Positions 8,828-18,396 are shown, numbered from the stretch's first letter. The stretch: 64,000 nucleotides of DNA from SZUA-430 sp964647355 (GCA_964647355.1 CAZYGK010000007.1:10649-74648), one strand, 5' to 3'. Notes: generated by a model from the sequence alone, not told the origin. Numbers and translations: made by a program.

Positions 8828-10323
8828 TGGGTGAAACCATGAAGATTGTTCGTCTCCTCGCGATTGCTGCCCTGGCTGCTGCAGGCTTTGGTTCTCCGGC
8901 GTATGCCGACGGAGCCGGCGCAAAGCCCCGGCCGGCACCCTCTCAGACATTGCGCGTGCGCGCCGGCGGGAGCGGGCCGCACTCGCAAACGATCAGCCTC
9001 GGCATCAACAAGGCGATCATCGTCGAGTTGCCGGAAGATGCGCGCGACGTTCTCGTGTCGAACCCCGATGTCGTCGATGCGGTCGTACGCACGCCGCGCC
9101 AGGTTTACGTCGTCGGCATGAAGGCCGGTCCGTCGAATGCGTTCTTCTTCACCTCGAGCGGCAAGCAGCTGCTCAATCTGGAGATCCACGTTCAGCGCGA
9201 CACGGTCGAACTTAAGCGTTTGATCGAGCGCAATATTAAGGGTGCCGACGTTTCCGTTGAGACGATCAACGACAACGTCGTCATCAACGGCAGCGTAAAG
9301 AGTGCCTCGGATGCAGCGGCGGCGCGCGAAATTGCGATCCGCTACGTCACCGATCCTGACGAGCCGCTGAAGCGCGATGCGGTCGTCAATCGCGTTGGTA
9401 TTCGCGGCGGCGATCAGGTGATGGTGCGCGTGCGCGTTGCCGAAATGCAGCGGACGCTGGCCAAGCAGCTCGGCGTCGACTTCAACGCGCTGTTCCGTGT
9501 TGGCGGCAATATTCCGGTTGGGATCGGCAGCTCGAATCCGTTCTCTTTGCTCGGTCAGGCGCTCTCGACGTCGCAATTCTTCGGCGTCGGCAGCATCACG
9601 GGCGGCAACAGCGTCGAGGCGACGTTGCGTGCGTTCGAACGCTCGGGTCTGGTGCGTACGTTGGCCGAACCGAACCTGACGGCAGTTTCCGGCGAGGCGG
9701 CGAAGTTCTTGGCCGGCGGCGAGTTCCCGGTTCCGGTCGCTCGCGACCGTGACGGTAACGTTCAGATCGAGTTCAAGCCGTTCGGCGTCGGTCTCGGCTT
9801 CACGCCGGTGGTGCTGTCGGAAGGCCGCATCAGCTTGAAGATCTCGACCGAGGTTTCCGAGATTACGGGCGAGAATTCGTTCGTGTCGCAGGGCGGCGAG
9901 ACTATCGACGACAACGGCAACCGCATCTTCGTGTCCGGCATTACGATTCCGGGCGTAAAGGTGCGCCGCGCCGAGACGACGGTCGAGTTGCCGTCGGGCG
10001 GCAGCATGCTGATGGCCGGTCTGCTGCAACAGACGATGAAGCAGAACATCGACGGCATCCCGGGCCTCAAGAACCTGCCGATCCTCGGGTCGCTGTTTCA
10101 GAGCCGCGACTTTCAGTCGGGCGAAACGGAGCTCGTGGTCATCGTGACGCCGTATCTCGTCGAGGCGACGTCGCCGCAGAATCTGGCTTCGCCGACCGAC
10201 GGGTTCGTCCCGCCGAGCGATGCGGAAACGGTGCTCTTGTCGCGCCTGAACGCCGTCTACGGCGAAAAAGGCAAGAAACCGCAAGGGTCGCTAAAGGGAC
10301 CAATCGGTTTCATCGTTCGCTAG
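8827..10323 (+). CDS. cpaC: Flp pilus outer-membrane secretin CpaC/RcpA
   Basis: 498 residues. A signal peptide (about residues 5-28, ending SPAYADG) leads to a pilus-assembly N-domain (ISLGINKAIIVELPEDARD), a BON-like segment (about 125-185) and a secretin domain at about 240-435 containing AEPNLTAVSGEAAKFLAGGE and ETTVELPSGGSMLMAGLLQQ. The product is the outer-membrane channel through which the Flp pilus exits. Two starts are possible: ATG at 8827, overlapping the cpaB stop with AAGGA close by, and ATG at 8839. Both give a good signal peptide. Confidence 0.95.
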   Translation: MGETMKIVRLLAIAALAAAGFGSPAYADGAGAKPRPAPSQTLRVRAGGSGPHSQTISLGINKAIIVELPEDARDVLVSNPDVVDAVVRTPRQVYVVGMKAGPSNAFFFTSSGKQLLNLEIHVQRDTVELKRLIERNIKGADVSVETINDNVVINGSVKSASDAAAAREIAIRYVTDPDEPLKRDAVVNRVGIRGGDQVMVRVRVAEMQRTLAKQLGVDFNALFRVGGNIPVGIGSSNPFSLLGQALSTSQFFGVGSITGGNSVEATLRAFERSGLVRTLAEPNLTAVSGEAAKFLAGGEFPVPVARDRDGNVQIEFKPFGVGLGFTPVVLSEGRISLKISTEVSEITGENSFVSQGGETIDDNGNRIFVSGITIPGVKVRRAETTVELPSGGSMLMAGLLQQTMKQNIDGIPGLKNLPILGSLFQSRDFQSGETELVVIVTPYLVEATSPQNLASPTDGFVPPSDAETVLLSRLNAVYGEKGKKPQGSLKGPIGFIVR

Positions 10324-10380
10324 CAATGTATGAAACCCGCGCAAGACTTTAGCAATTGCTCAAAGATTAGGATGGCCGTT

Positions 10381-11079
10381 ATGAACCGCACCTCCCCACT
10401 TCTCGCACTGGCGCTGATCGGCGTTGCCGCGAGCGGCTGCACGGCGCCGCCGCTCAACAATGACGGACGCCATTACTATAGCGTCGAGCAGCAGTTTCCG
10501 ATCGTGGTCGAACCGCAGGTTGTGACGCTGGCCGTTCGCGTCGACGAAGATCTCAAGAGCCTTGCGCGCGGGGAAGACGACCGCATCGCGGCATTCGCTC
10601 AGCGCTGGAAGGCGCGGGGGCAGGGGCTCTTGAACGTTGCGACCGCGAGCACGGCTTCCGACGACGGGGCGGTCGCTCACTTGCGCAAGGTTTTGGCCGC
10701 GAACGGGGTCGACAAGAAATCCGTGCACTTCTCGTCCTATCCGCCGGCCGGCGGCGAGGCGAACCCGCCCGTCACGTTGAGCTTCGTTGCCTACGCAGCG
10801 ACGGCAGCGGACTGCGGTCAAGATTGGTCGAAAAATTTGGGATTCGAACCGCGCAATCTGCCGTGGCCGGAATTCGGTTGCTCGACGCAACACAATCTCG
10901 CAGCGATCGTTGCCGACCCGCGGGACTTGGTCGAGCCGCGCTCTAGCGATCCGGCCGACGCGCAGCGCCGTTCGGTCGTGATCACGGATAAGTACCAGCA
11001 GGGCTTCAGGTCGCAGACAGAAGCGGCCGCGAACCGTGCCGACAGCGGCCAGTCCAGCACGGTCGGGAACCAGCAATAA
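10381..11079 (+). CDS. cpaD: Flp pilus lipoprotein CpaD
   Basis: About 232 residues. The N-terminus is a lipoprotein signal ending in the lipobox VAASGC, then a domain of the CpaD family (FSSYPPAGGEANPPVTLSFV; GFEPRNLPWPEFGCSTQHNL; LAAIVADPRDLVEPR). CpaD is an outer-membrane lipoprotein associated with the Tad secretin. The ATG at 10381 is chosen because AGGA lies eight bases upstream; in-frame starts at 10330 and 10372 are also possible. It sits between cpaC and cpaE in the canonical order. Confidence 0.92.
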   Translation: MNRTSPLLALALIGVAASGCTAPPLNNDGRHYYSVEQQFPIVVEPQVVTLAVRVDEDLKSLARGEDDRIAAFAQRWKARGQGLLNVATASTASDDGAVAHLRKVLAANGVDKKSVHFSSYPPAGGEANPPVTLSFVAYAATAADCGQDWSKNLGFEPRNLPWPEFGCSTQHNLAAIVADPRDLVEPRSSDPADAQRRSVVITDKYQQGFRSQTEAAANRADSGQSSTVGNQQ

Positions 11080-11109
11080 CGTATAGAAGAATCTGAGGAG
11101 CAGATCCCG

Positions 11110-12372
11110 ATGAGTAAGCCTCAAGAGCCGGAAAAGACCGACGCTCCGTTCGGCGCCGAAGTGCAAGATCGACCCGTTCCGCGGATTTCGATCCATGCGT
11201 TTTGCGAGTCGCCGGACACGGGCTCGGTGATCCAGCGTGCCGGGCAAGACCGCCGGCTGGCGAAGGCTCACCTGACGGTTCACATGGGCGGTGTATTCGG
11301 GGCGGCCGAGTACTTCCAAGACTCGTCAACGCCGAACGTAATCATGGTCGAGACGCGGGTTACGGGCCCTGCCATCCTCGGCGAACTTGAGAAGCTCGCC
11401 CATGTCTGCGATCCCGGGACGAAGGTCATCGTCATCGGTCAGTCGAACGACATCACGCTCTATCGCGAGATGATCCGCCAGGGCGTGAGCGAGTATCTGG
11501 TCGCGCCGCTCAATCCGCTGCAAGTGATCGAAGCGATTGCTGCGCTCTATCACAGCCCGGCGACGGCACCGATCGGCAAGATCTTCGCGTTCGTCGGTGC
11601 GCGCGGTGGCGTCGGCTCGTCGACGGTTGCTCACAATACGGCATGGGCGATCGCGGAAGACCTGCATATCGCCACGACGATCGTGGATTTGGACGTGCCG
11701 TTCGGTACGGCCGGCCTCGATTTCAACCAAGATACCGGCACCGGCATCGCCGAGGCGCTTGCGAGCCCGGAACGCTTGGACGACGTGCTGCTGGACCGCC
11801 TGCTGATCAAGCACACGAGCAGGCTAAACCTGTTCGTCGCGCCGGCGCAGCTCGACCGCGAGACGCTCTATCCGCCAGAGTCGATCGAGATGGTGCTCGA
11901 CGTCGTGCGGCAGGCTTCCCCCTGCGTCGTCGTCGATCTGCCGCACGTGTGGGCGCCGTGGGTGAAGCAGGTGCTGACGTCGGCGGACGAGATCGTCGTC
12001 GTCGCGACGCCCGACCTTGCCAGCCTGCGCAACGGCAAGAACATTTACGACATCATCAACGGTGCGCGTCCGAACGACAAGCCGCTGAAGGTCGTTCTGA
12101 ACCAGGTCGGCGTGCCGCGTCGTCCCGAGATTCCGGTGAAGGATTTCGCGGAGGCCATGTCGGCCGAGCCGAGCGTCGTACTTCCGTTCGACCCGCAGAC
12201 CTTTGCCACCGCCAGCAACAATGGCCAGATGGTCGGCGAGCTGAGCGCGCAGTCCCGCGTCGCCCAAAGCTTCCGCGACTTGGCCCAGCAGTTGACGGGC
12301 CGCGAGCCGAAACCCGAGGCGAAGCCCGCCAGCAAGCTCAGCTTCGACTTCCTGCGCCGCAAGAAGGCTTGA
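11110..12372 (+). CDS. cpaE: Flp pilus assembly ATPase CpaE/TadZ
   Basis: 420 residues. The N-terminal ~140 residues resemble a receiver-like domain (VIVIGQSNDITLYREMIRQG, then YLVAPL). A MinD/ParA-type ATPase domain follows, with a P-loop at GARGGVGSSTVAHN near residues 162-175. In that loop the ParA-type signature lysine and the canonical GKS/T are not both present, as in many TadZ proteins. TadZ/CpaE localises the pilus machinery to the cell pole. A GAGGAG Shine-Dalgarno precedes the ATG. Confidence 0.93.
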   Translation: MSKPQEPEKTDAPFGAEVQDRPVPRISIHAFCESPDTGSVIQRAGQDRRLAKAHLTVHMGGVFGAAEYFQDSSTPNVIMVETRVTGPAILGELEKLAHVCDPGTKVIVIGQSNDITLYREMIRQGVSEYLVAPLNPLQVIEAIAALYHSPATAPIGKIFAFVGARGGVGSSTVAHNTAWAIAEDLHIATTIVDLDVPFGTAGLDFNQDTGTGIAEALASPERLDDVLLDRLLIKHTSRLNLFVAPAQLDRETLYPPESIEMVLDVVRQASPCVVVDLPHVWAPWVKQVLTSADEIVVVATPDLASLRNGKNIYDIINGARPNDKPLKVVLNQVGVPRRPEIPVKDFAEAMSAEPSVVLPFDPQTFATASNNGQMVGELSAQSRVAQSFRDLAQQLTGREPKPEAKPASKLSFDFLRRKKA

Positions 12373-12378
12373 TAGACG

Positions 12379-13827
12379 ATGTTCGGTAAGCGTCCCGGAG
12401 GCGATGGAGTAGCGACGGCGCCGAAGCCGAAAGCGGCGGCGCCCCAACCGGCTGCGGCCAAACCGGCAGCGCCGCCCCCACCTCCGGCGGCGAAGCCCGC
12501 CGGCCGTGCGGAGCCGCCTGCACCTGCACCGCTCGCCGTCGACAACCGGTCGGACCAATACTACGAAATCAAAACGACGATCTTTAATGCGCTGATCGAT
12601 ACGATCGATCTGGCGCAGTTGGCGCAGCTCGACGCAGCGTCGGCGCGCGAAGAGATCCGCGATATCGTCAACGAGATCATCGCGATCAAGGCCGTCGTGA
12701 TGTCGATCGCCGAGCAGGAGCAACTGCTCACTGACATCTGTAACGACGTCTTGGGCTACGGCCCGCTCGAGCCGTTGCTCGCCCGCGACGACATCGCCGA
12801 CATCATGGTCAACGGTGCCGAGCGCGTCTTCATCGAAGTCGCCGGTAAAGTGCAGCTTACGAATATCCGCTTCCGCGACAACGCGCAGTTGATGAACATC
12901 TGTCAACGCATCGTGAGCCAGATCGGCCGCCGCGTGGACGAAAGCTCGCCGATATGCGACGCGCGTTTGCCGGACGGTTCCCGTGTGAACGTCATCGCGC
13001 CGCCGCTTGCGATCGATGGTCCCACGCTCACCATTCGTAAGTTCAAGAAAGACAAGCTGAAGATGGCGGACTTGATCCGCTTCGGCTCGATTTCGCCCGA
13101 AGGCGGCAAGGTTCTCGACGTCATCGGCAACTGCCGTTGTAACGTTCTGATCTCCGGCGGTACGGGTTCGGGTAAGACGACGCTTCTCAACATGATGACC
13201 GCGTTCATCGACGCCGACGAGCGCGTGATTACCTGCGAAGACGCGGCCGAGCTTCAGCTACAGCAGCCGCACGTGGTGCGTTTGGAAACGCGTCCGCCGA
13301 ACCTCGAAGGTACCGGCGAAATTACGATGCGCGATCTCGTCAAGAACTGTCTACGTATGCGTCCGGAACGGATCATCGTCGGCGAGGTCCGCGGACCCGA
13401 AGCGTTCGACTTGCTGCAGGCGATGAACACGGGCCATGACGGCTCGATGGGTACGCTTCACGCCAATACGCCGCGAGAAGCCCTACAACGTATCGAATCC
13501 ATGATCACGATGGGCGGCTACAATCTGCCGTCGAAAACAATTCGTGAAATGGTCGTCGGTGCCATCGACGTGATCGTGCAGGCGGCACGCTTGCGCGACG
13601 GTTCGCGCCGCATCACGCATATTACGGAAGTCATCGGCCTCGAAGGCGACGTCATCATCACGCAGGATCTCTTCCTCTACGAGATCACCGGCGAAGATGA
13701 GAACGGGAAGGTCAAGGGCCGGCACGCATCTACTGGTATCTCGCGGCCCGCGTTTTGGGATCGAGCGCGCTACTTCAATCGCGAGCAAGAGTTGCTCGAC
13801 GCGCTCGAGGCGGCGGCCGCAAAATAA
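12379..13827 (+). CDS. cpaF: Flp pilus assembly ATPase CpaF/TadA
   Basis: 482 residues. A low-complexity Pro/Ala/Lys-rich N-terminus (residues 10-55) precedes a VirB11/PulE-family ATPase. Walker A is SGGTGSGKTTLLNM near residue 260, followed by the Asp box ERVITCEDAAELQL, RIIVGEVRGPEAFDLLQAMN as Walker B region, and the His box GSMGTLHANTPREALQR. TadA powers assembly, and in Caulobacter relatives also retraction, of Flp pili at the inner membrane. Only 6 bp separate it from cpaE. Confidence 0.96.
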   Translation: MFGKRPGGDGVATAPKPKAAAPQPAAAKPAAPPPPPAAKPAGRAEPPAPAPLAVDNRSDQYYEIKTTIFNALIDTIDLAQLAQLDAASAREEIRDIVNEIIAIKAVVMSIAEQEQLLTDICNDVLGYGPLEPLLARDDIADIMVNGAERVFIEVAGKVQLTNIRFRDNAQLMNICQRIVSQIGRRVDESSPICDARLPDGSRVNVIAPPLAIDGPTLTIRKFKKDKLKMADLIRFGSISPEGGKVLDVIGNCRCNVLISGGTGSGKTTLLNMMTAFIDADERVITCEDAAELQLQQPHVVRLETRPPNLEGTGEITMRDLVKNCLRMRPERIIVGEVRGPEAFDLLQAMNTGHDGSMGTLHANTPREALQRIESMITMGGYNLPSKTIREMVVGAIDVIVQAARLRDGSRRITHITEVIGLEGDVIITQDLFLYEITGEDENGKVKGRHASTGISRPAFWDRARYFNREQELLDALEAAAAK

Positions 13828-13856
13828 GGAGGGGGGCGGAAGCTCCAAAGGTCGCG

Positions 13857-14858
13857 ATGGATCAAGGCACGATTATGATTGTTGCGATCGCGCTAATGGC
13901 CGCATTGGCTGTTGGCGGCGCGGCATTTGCTTTTTTGGGCGCGGGTGGTGCCGCAAAGGCGAACAAGCGAGTTGCGGCGGCGACGCGGGGCTCAGGGCGT
14001 GGAGCGTCTGCGAAAGCAGCGGCAGATACGGCGGGCGAGTCTACCGCCAAGCGCCGCAAGCAGGTGCAAGAAACGCTCAAGGAAATCGAGCGCAAGCAAG
14101 AACAAACGAAGGCAAAGCCCACGCTTGCCAATATGCTCGAGCAAGCGGACTGGAGCATCGATCCGCGCAAGTTTCATATGATCACCGCAGGACTTGCCGT
14201 CGTTGCGCTCGTCGGGTTCTTCGTAATGGGTTACCCGTGGTACGTCGCAATCGGCGCCGGATTCGTCGGCGGTCTCGGTTTGCCGCGCTGGTATCTAGGC
14301 TTCACGATCGGAAGGCGCAAGAAGGCGTTTGTGAAGGAGTTCGCGAACGCCATCGACGTAATCGTGCGCGGCGTCAAGGCCGGTTTGCCGTTGAATGAGT
14401 GCCTGAAAATCATCTCGAACGAGGCGTCCGAGCCTGTCGGTCCTGAGTTTCGCCAGATTGTCGAAGGGTTGAAGGTCGGCGTGACGCTCGAAGACGGCTT
14501 GAAGCGCATGTACGACCGCATGCCCGTGCCGGAGGTGAACTTCTTCCAGATCGTGCTGACCATTCAACAGAAGACCGGCGGTAACTTGTCGGAAGCGCTG
14601 GGCAACCTGTCGGGCGTGCTGCGCGACCGTAAGCGTCTGCAAGGCAAAATTCAGGCTCTGTCGTCGGAAGCTAAGGCGTCGGCCGGCATCATCGGCTCGC
14701 TGCCGATCGTCGTTATGGGTCTCGTGTACGCGACAACGCCAGAGTACATCGCGTTGCTGTTCACGGACCGCTTCGGCAACTTCTTGCTCTTGTGCTGCGT
14801 CACGTGGATGTCGGTTGGCATCTTCGTGATGAAGAAAATGATTTCGTTCAAGTATTGA
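13857..14858 (+). CDS. tadB: Flp pilus inner-membrane platform protein TadB
   Basis: 333 residues. It has an N-terminal membrane helix, a basic/Gln-rich cytoplasmic linker, further helices near residues 100-145, a T2SSF (GspF-like) domain starting KEFANAIDVIVRGVKAGLPL, and a C-terminal helix pair. TadB and TadC form the inner-membrane platform that CpaF acts on. The ATG at 13857 is chosen because it begins 30 bp after the cpaF stop with AAAGG upstream; the longer frame would overlap cpaF. Confidence 0.93.
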   Translation: MDQGTIMIVAIALMAALAVGGAAFAFLGAGGAAKANKRVAAATRGSGRGASAKAAADTAGESTAKRRKQVQETLKEIERKQEQTKAKPTLANMLEQADWSIDPRKFHMITAGLAVVALVGFFVMGYPWYVAIGAGFVGGLGLPRWYLGFTIGRRKKAFVKEFANAIDVIVRGVKAGLPLNECLKIISNEASEPVGPEFRQIVEGLKVGVTLEDGLKRMYDRMPVPEVNFFQIVLTIQQKTGGNLSEALGNLSGVLRDRKRLQGKIQALSSEAKASAGIIGSLPIVVMGLVYATTPEYIALLFTDRFGNFLLLCCVTWMSVGIFVMKKMISFKY

Positions 14859-14874
14859 GCCGGAGAGCGTCGCC

Positions 14875-15837
14875 ATGATGCAATTTATCGACATGCTCTT
14901 CGACCGTCAGCTGGTCGTGACGGTGCTGACGGCGATTGCGACGTTCGCAACCATCTTGACGCTGGCCTATCCTCTGCTGGCCGGCGACAAGCTTGGTTCG
15001 AGGCTTAAGGCAGTTGCGACGCGGCGCGAAGAGTTGCGCCGGATGCAGCGCGAGGCCATGGCTAAGAAGGGGCAGCTCAGAACAAATCCCGTCGGCTTCA
15101 TGAAGCAGACAGTCGAGAAGCTGAACCTGCGGAATATTCTCGAGTCGCCGAATACGAAGGAAAAGCTGTCGCGCGCCGGCTATCGCGGCCAGGCGGCAAT
15201 CTACACCTTCATGTTCTTCCGCTTCGTGATGCCGTTCTTGGTGTTCTTCGCGGCGGTCATCTACCTGTTCGTACTGTCGGAGTACGATCTGCCGCCGCTC
15301 GGCAAGATCGCCATTGCGTTCGGCGGCGCGTTTGCCGGCTTCTATCTGCCCGACCTGTACGTGCAAAACATTATCGATAAGCGCATGAGCTCGGTGATGA
15401 AGGCGTTTCCCGACGCGCTCGACCTCATGCTGATCTGCGTCGAGTCGGGCATGTCGGTCGAGTCGTCGTTCAACAAGGTGGCGGCGGAGATCGGCAGCCA
15501 GTCGGTCGAGTTGGCCGAAGAATTTGCGCTCACGACCGCCGAACTCTCGTACCTACCGGATCGCCGGCAGGCTTACGACAACCTCGGCAAGCGTTGCGCA
15601 CACCCCGGCGTGCGCGCGGTTTGTACCTCGCTCATCCAGGCGGAGCGCTACGGTACGCCGCTTGGAACGGCGCTGCGCGTCATGGCGCTCGAAAACCGCG
15701 AAATGCGCATGATGGAAGCCGAAAAGAAGGCGGCATCGCTGCCCGCCAAGCTGACGGTTCCGATGATCGTGTTCTTCCTGCCGGCGTTGTTCGTGGTCAT
15801 CTTGGGTCCGGCATCGATCAAGATCATGAACCTCTAG
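14875..15837 (+). CDS. tadC: Flp pilus inner-membrane platform protein TadC
   Basis: 320 residues with an N-terminal helix, two mid-protein helices (about residues 115-160) and a C-terminal helix. The T2SSF domain is recognisable at MKAFPDALDLMLICVESGMS followed by SSFNKVAAEIG. It is the TadB partner in the pilus platform and the last gene of the cpaB-tadC run, 16 bp after tadB. A strong terminator follows its stop codon. Confidence 0.94.
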   Translation: MMQFIDMLFDRQLVVTVLTAIATFATILTLAYPLLAGDKLGSRLKAVATRREELRRMQREAMAKKGQLRTNPVGFMKQTVEKLNLRNILESPNTKEKLSRAGYRGQAAIYTFMFFRFVMPFLVFFAAVIYLFVLSEYDLPPLGKIAIAFGGAFAGFYLPDLYVQNIIDKRMSSVMKAFPDALDLMLICVESGMSVESSFNKVAAEIGSQSVELAEEFALTTAELSYLPDRRQAYDNLGKRCAHPGVRAVCTSLIQAERYGTPLGTALRVMALENREMRMMEAEKKAASLPAKLTVPMIVFFLPALFVVILGPASIKIMNL

Positions 15838-15862
15838 GATCCCTGCCCGGCAAGGGCGGTTA

Positions 15863-15904
15863 CGAAGGCCGCGTTCCGGATCGGAACGCGGCCTTCGTCG
15901 TTTT
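15863..15904 (+). terminator. terminator of the cpaB-tadC operon
   Basis: A perfect 16-bp stem (15863-15878 pairing with 15882-15897) around a 3-base loop, followed by TCGTTTTG. It lies 25 bp after the tadC stop. Confidence 0.92.
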
Positions 15905-15982
15905 GATTGCCGCGCCGAGGTCTGCGGGAGACTTCAGAAGGGGAGGGGAGTGCTCGCCGCCTGTTCGGCCTGGGCTCCAGGC

Positions 15983-16017
15983 AAAGAAAAAGGCCGCGTC
16001 CTGGGTGGACGCGGCCT
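15983..16017 (-). terminator. terminator of the TadD-type gene
   Basis: Read on the minus strand, AGGCCGCGTCC pairs with GGACGCGGCCT (11 bp, 5-base loop) and is followed by TTTTCTTT. It ends the minus-strand TPR lipoprotein gene and faces the tadC terminator. Confidence 0.9.
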
Positions 16018-16039
16018 CGGTTCGTTTCGGGCTGTCGGG

Positions 16040-17191
16040 TTAGTTTGCCTTCGCCACCGAAATCGATTGCGACTTGCGCAGTAGAGAACTCTGCTGCGGC
16101 GCCGGTTGGGCGGCGGCAGCCGTGGGTGTTGCAGGCTTCGCAGCATCCTTTTTCGGTGCCGTCGTAATTTTCGGCGTGATCGACGTCGGTTTTTCGATGT
16201 CGTCGGCGATCGGGGCCATTTGGAAGCGCGACGGGTTGCCGGCCGGTGCGGGTTCGGCGGTCACGATCGGTGCCGTTTCGGCGATGGCGGCTTCGGCGAC
16301 CGCAGGTGCCGTTGCCTCGGCTGTGGCTTCTGCGGCCGGTTCGGCGATCGGGGCGCTGGCCACAGGTGTTGTGATCGGCGCGGCTGTCTCAGGCGCCGGA
16401 GCCGCCGTCGGCTCGGCATTGCCGGCGTCCATCTGGCGCAAAACCGCCAAGTTATTTGTCGCTTGCTCGGGGGCCAAGTCCTCGCGGGCCAGCTGTTCTG
16501 CTTCGACGGGATTGCCCTTTAGGCTCGCGATCATGGCCAGGTTTTGGCGCATTTGCGGGGTCGCATCCGGGCGAGAGACCAAGCGGCGCAGGATGATTTC
16601 GCCTTGATCGATGCGTCCGGCCAACACGTGCGACATCGCAATATTGCTTTCGACGGTGGCGTTGCCCGGCGAAAGCTTGAGAGCGATCTCGTAGTTCTGG
16701 CGGGCGACTTCGTGGTTTCCGGCTTGGTCGAGTGCGACGCCGTAGGCCGAATAGGTCGACCAGTCGGAGCTATCCATTTGGGTCGCGCGGGCCAGGAAGG
16801 GGATGGCGTCTTGGGATCGGCCGACCGAGGTCAAGGCCTTGCCATACTCCGACAGAACGAGAGCGTCATCGGGTGCCTTCATGACGATGTCTTTGAGTAC
16901 GGCCACGGCCTGGCGTGCGCCGCCCATCAGGCGCAAATTCCGCGCAAAATTGAGCGCAGCCTTGATGTCGCCGCGGTTCGCCTCGTACTTTGCGCCCCAA
17001 TAGGCGGCGGCGCCCGCGTAGTCCTGGTTCTCGGGGTCGCCGCTTTCGAAGGCGGCAATGGTGGCTGCCTCCGGCGTTTTCTGCGATCCGAAGATGCCGG
17101 CGCTGCCGCAGCCGGTCAGTAGGGCGGCCGTACCGGCCACAATCGCCACCCTGCTCGCCGAGCGAAGCAGGGCGCGGCTCGTTCGTACCAT
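16040..17191 (-). CDS. tadD: TPR lipoprotein, TadD-type
   Basis: 383 residues. A lipoprotein signal ends at LLTGC near residue 25. At least five TPR-like repeats follow (for example NRGDIKAALNFARNLRLMGG and LKLSPGNATVESNIAMSHVL), then a low-complexity Ala/Pro/Thr/Glu tail over the last ~120 residues. TadD proteins are TPR lipoproteins needed for Tad secretin assembly. The ATG at 17191 is chosen for its AAGGGGA Shine-Dalgarno; the longer frame upstream has none. The position facing tadC supports the assignment. The long acidic/Ala-rich tail is unusual. Confidence 0.85.
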   Translation of the reverse strand: MVRTSRALLRSASRVAIVAGTAALLTGCGSAGIFGSQKTPEAATIAAFESGDPENQDYAGAAAYWGAKYEANRGDIKAALNFARNLRLMGGARQAVAVLKDIVMKAPDDALVLSEYGKALTSVGRSQDAIPFLARATQMDSSDWSTYSAYGVALDQAGNHEVARQNYEIALKLSPGNATVESNIAMSHVLAGRIDQGEIILRRLVSRPDATPQMRQNLAMIASLKGNPVEAEQLAREDLAPEQATNNLAVLRQMDAGNAEPTAAPAPETAAPITTPVASAPIAEPAAEATAEATAPAVAEAAIAETAPIVTAEPAPAGNPSRFQMAPIADDIEKPTSITPKITTAPKKDAAKPATPTAAAAQPAPQQSSLLRKSQSISVAKAN

Positions 17192-17373
17192 CGTCAATTC
17201 CCCTTGCTTAAGAGTCATACGGCCATGCAGGGACGCACCCCTTGGCCGCAGGGTTGAGAACGACCTAATTTCGCCGCAAGCGGATAACAAACGTTTAAGC
17301 ATATTCGCGCGTTAACGCGTCTTCCCGATACCGGATCGCGGGCGTATAAGACGCGCCTTGGAGGACGACTGCG

Positions 17374-18396
17374 GTGAGGCGAAACGCCCGTCAGCTGACG
17401 AATGCGCTGATCGCGATTTCGGCTGTCCTTGCGGCGTCACCGCTTAGTGCTCAAATCGATCCGCCCGAGACACAACGCATCTCGCTTCAAATCGCGACCG
17501 GGCCCGCGTCGGGGACCTATCTGCGCGTTGGCGAGGTCATCGCCAAGATCGTCAGCCATCCACCGGGGCTTGCGCGGTGCGACATGCCCGGCGTTTGCGG
17601 ACCTGAAGGATTAATCGCCACGCTGCGGTCATCAAGCGGATCGGTTTCGAACGCGATTGCGGTGAATGGGGGCCGGGTGAAGTCGGCGCTGGTTCAGGGC
17701 GATGTCGCTGCCGCGGCTCGAGAGGGCGAGGGCCCCTTCGGCAAAATGGGCCCGCTTAAGGATCTGCGGGCGATTGCGCGGCTCCATGATGAGACCTTGC
17801 ATCTCGTCGTGTCGCCACGTGCCCGTATCCGCAAGTTAGGCGACATTGTTGGGAAGCGCGTGGGCATCGACGGACCACGCTCGGCGACGAACTACACGGC
17901 GCGACTGGTTCTTGGCGCGGCGAAGGTCGACCTGTCGCGCGTGAGGCTGTCGTTCGACCAAACAGCGCGCGCCGCCGAAGCGCTCCAAAGCGGAAAGCTG
18001 GATGCGTTCTTCGTGATCGGCGTTGTGCCGGTGACCGCAGTCGATCGCTTGGTGCGGCGGGGGCAAGCTCGGGTCGTCTCGTTGGATGCGGCTGTGATCG
18101 AGCGGCTTGCGCGCAACAATCCCATGTTCGGCCGCCAGGTGATGCCGAGCGACACCTATCGCTCGTCCAGAGAAGTCACGACGCTTAGCGTAGCGTCGGT
18201 CTGGGTCGTGCAAAAATCGCTGCCGGAGGATGTGGTGCGCGGCATCTTGCGCTCGCTCTGGAATCCGGCAAACCGCGGCGAGCTACGCCGTCTCGGCAAA
18301 GTCGCGTCGACCATCGATCCGGCAAGGGCGGCCGAGAACCTTCCGTTGCCGCTTCACCCGGGCGCGGAACGCTTCTACGCCGACGCCGGGCGATAG
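17374..18396 (+). CDS. TAXI-family solute-binding protein (orphan)
   Basis: 340 residues starting at GTG with a GGAGG site upstream. A signal peptide (ending near LSAQ, residue 27) leads into the TAXI fold: ISLQIATGPASGTYLRVGEV, then KRVGIDGPRSATNYTARLVL and YRSSREVTTLSVASVWVVQK. TAXI proteins are usually the periplasmic receptors of TRAP transporters for small organic acids. No TRAP membrane subunit is encoded nearby, so this one either serves a distant permease or acts as a sensor. It is divergent from the TadD gene. Confidence 0.85.
   Translation: MRRNARQLTNALIAISAVLAASPLSAQIDPPETQRISLQIATGPASGTYLRVGEVIAKIVSHPPGLARCDMPGVCGPEGLIATLRSSSGSVSNAIAVNGGRVKSALVQGDVAAAAREGEGPFGKMGPLKDLRAIARLHDETLHLVVSPRARIRKLGDIVGKRVGIDGPRSATNYTARLVLGAAKVDLSRVRLSFDQTARAAEALQSGKLDAFFVIGVVPVTAVDRLVRRGQARVVSLDAAVIERLARNNPMFGRQVMPSDTYRSSREVTTLSVASVWVVQKSLPEDVVRGILRSLWNPANRGELRRLGKVASTIDPARAAENLPLPLHPGAERFYADAGR

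Noticed and set aside
8716..10284. Long antisense frame (about 520 codons) opposite cpaC
   Set aside because: Arg/Asp/His-rich translation with no family features, a typical shadow of a GC-rich gene whose coding strand is certain.
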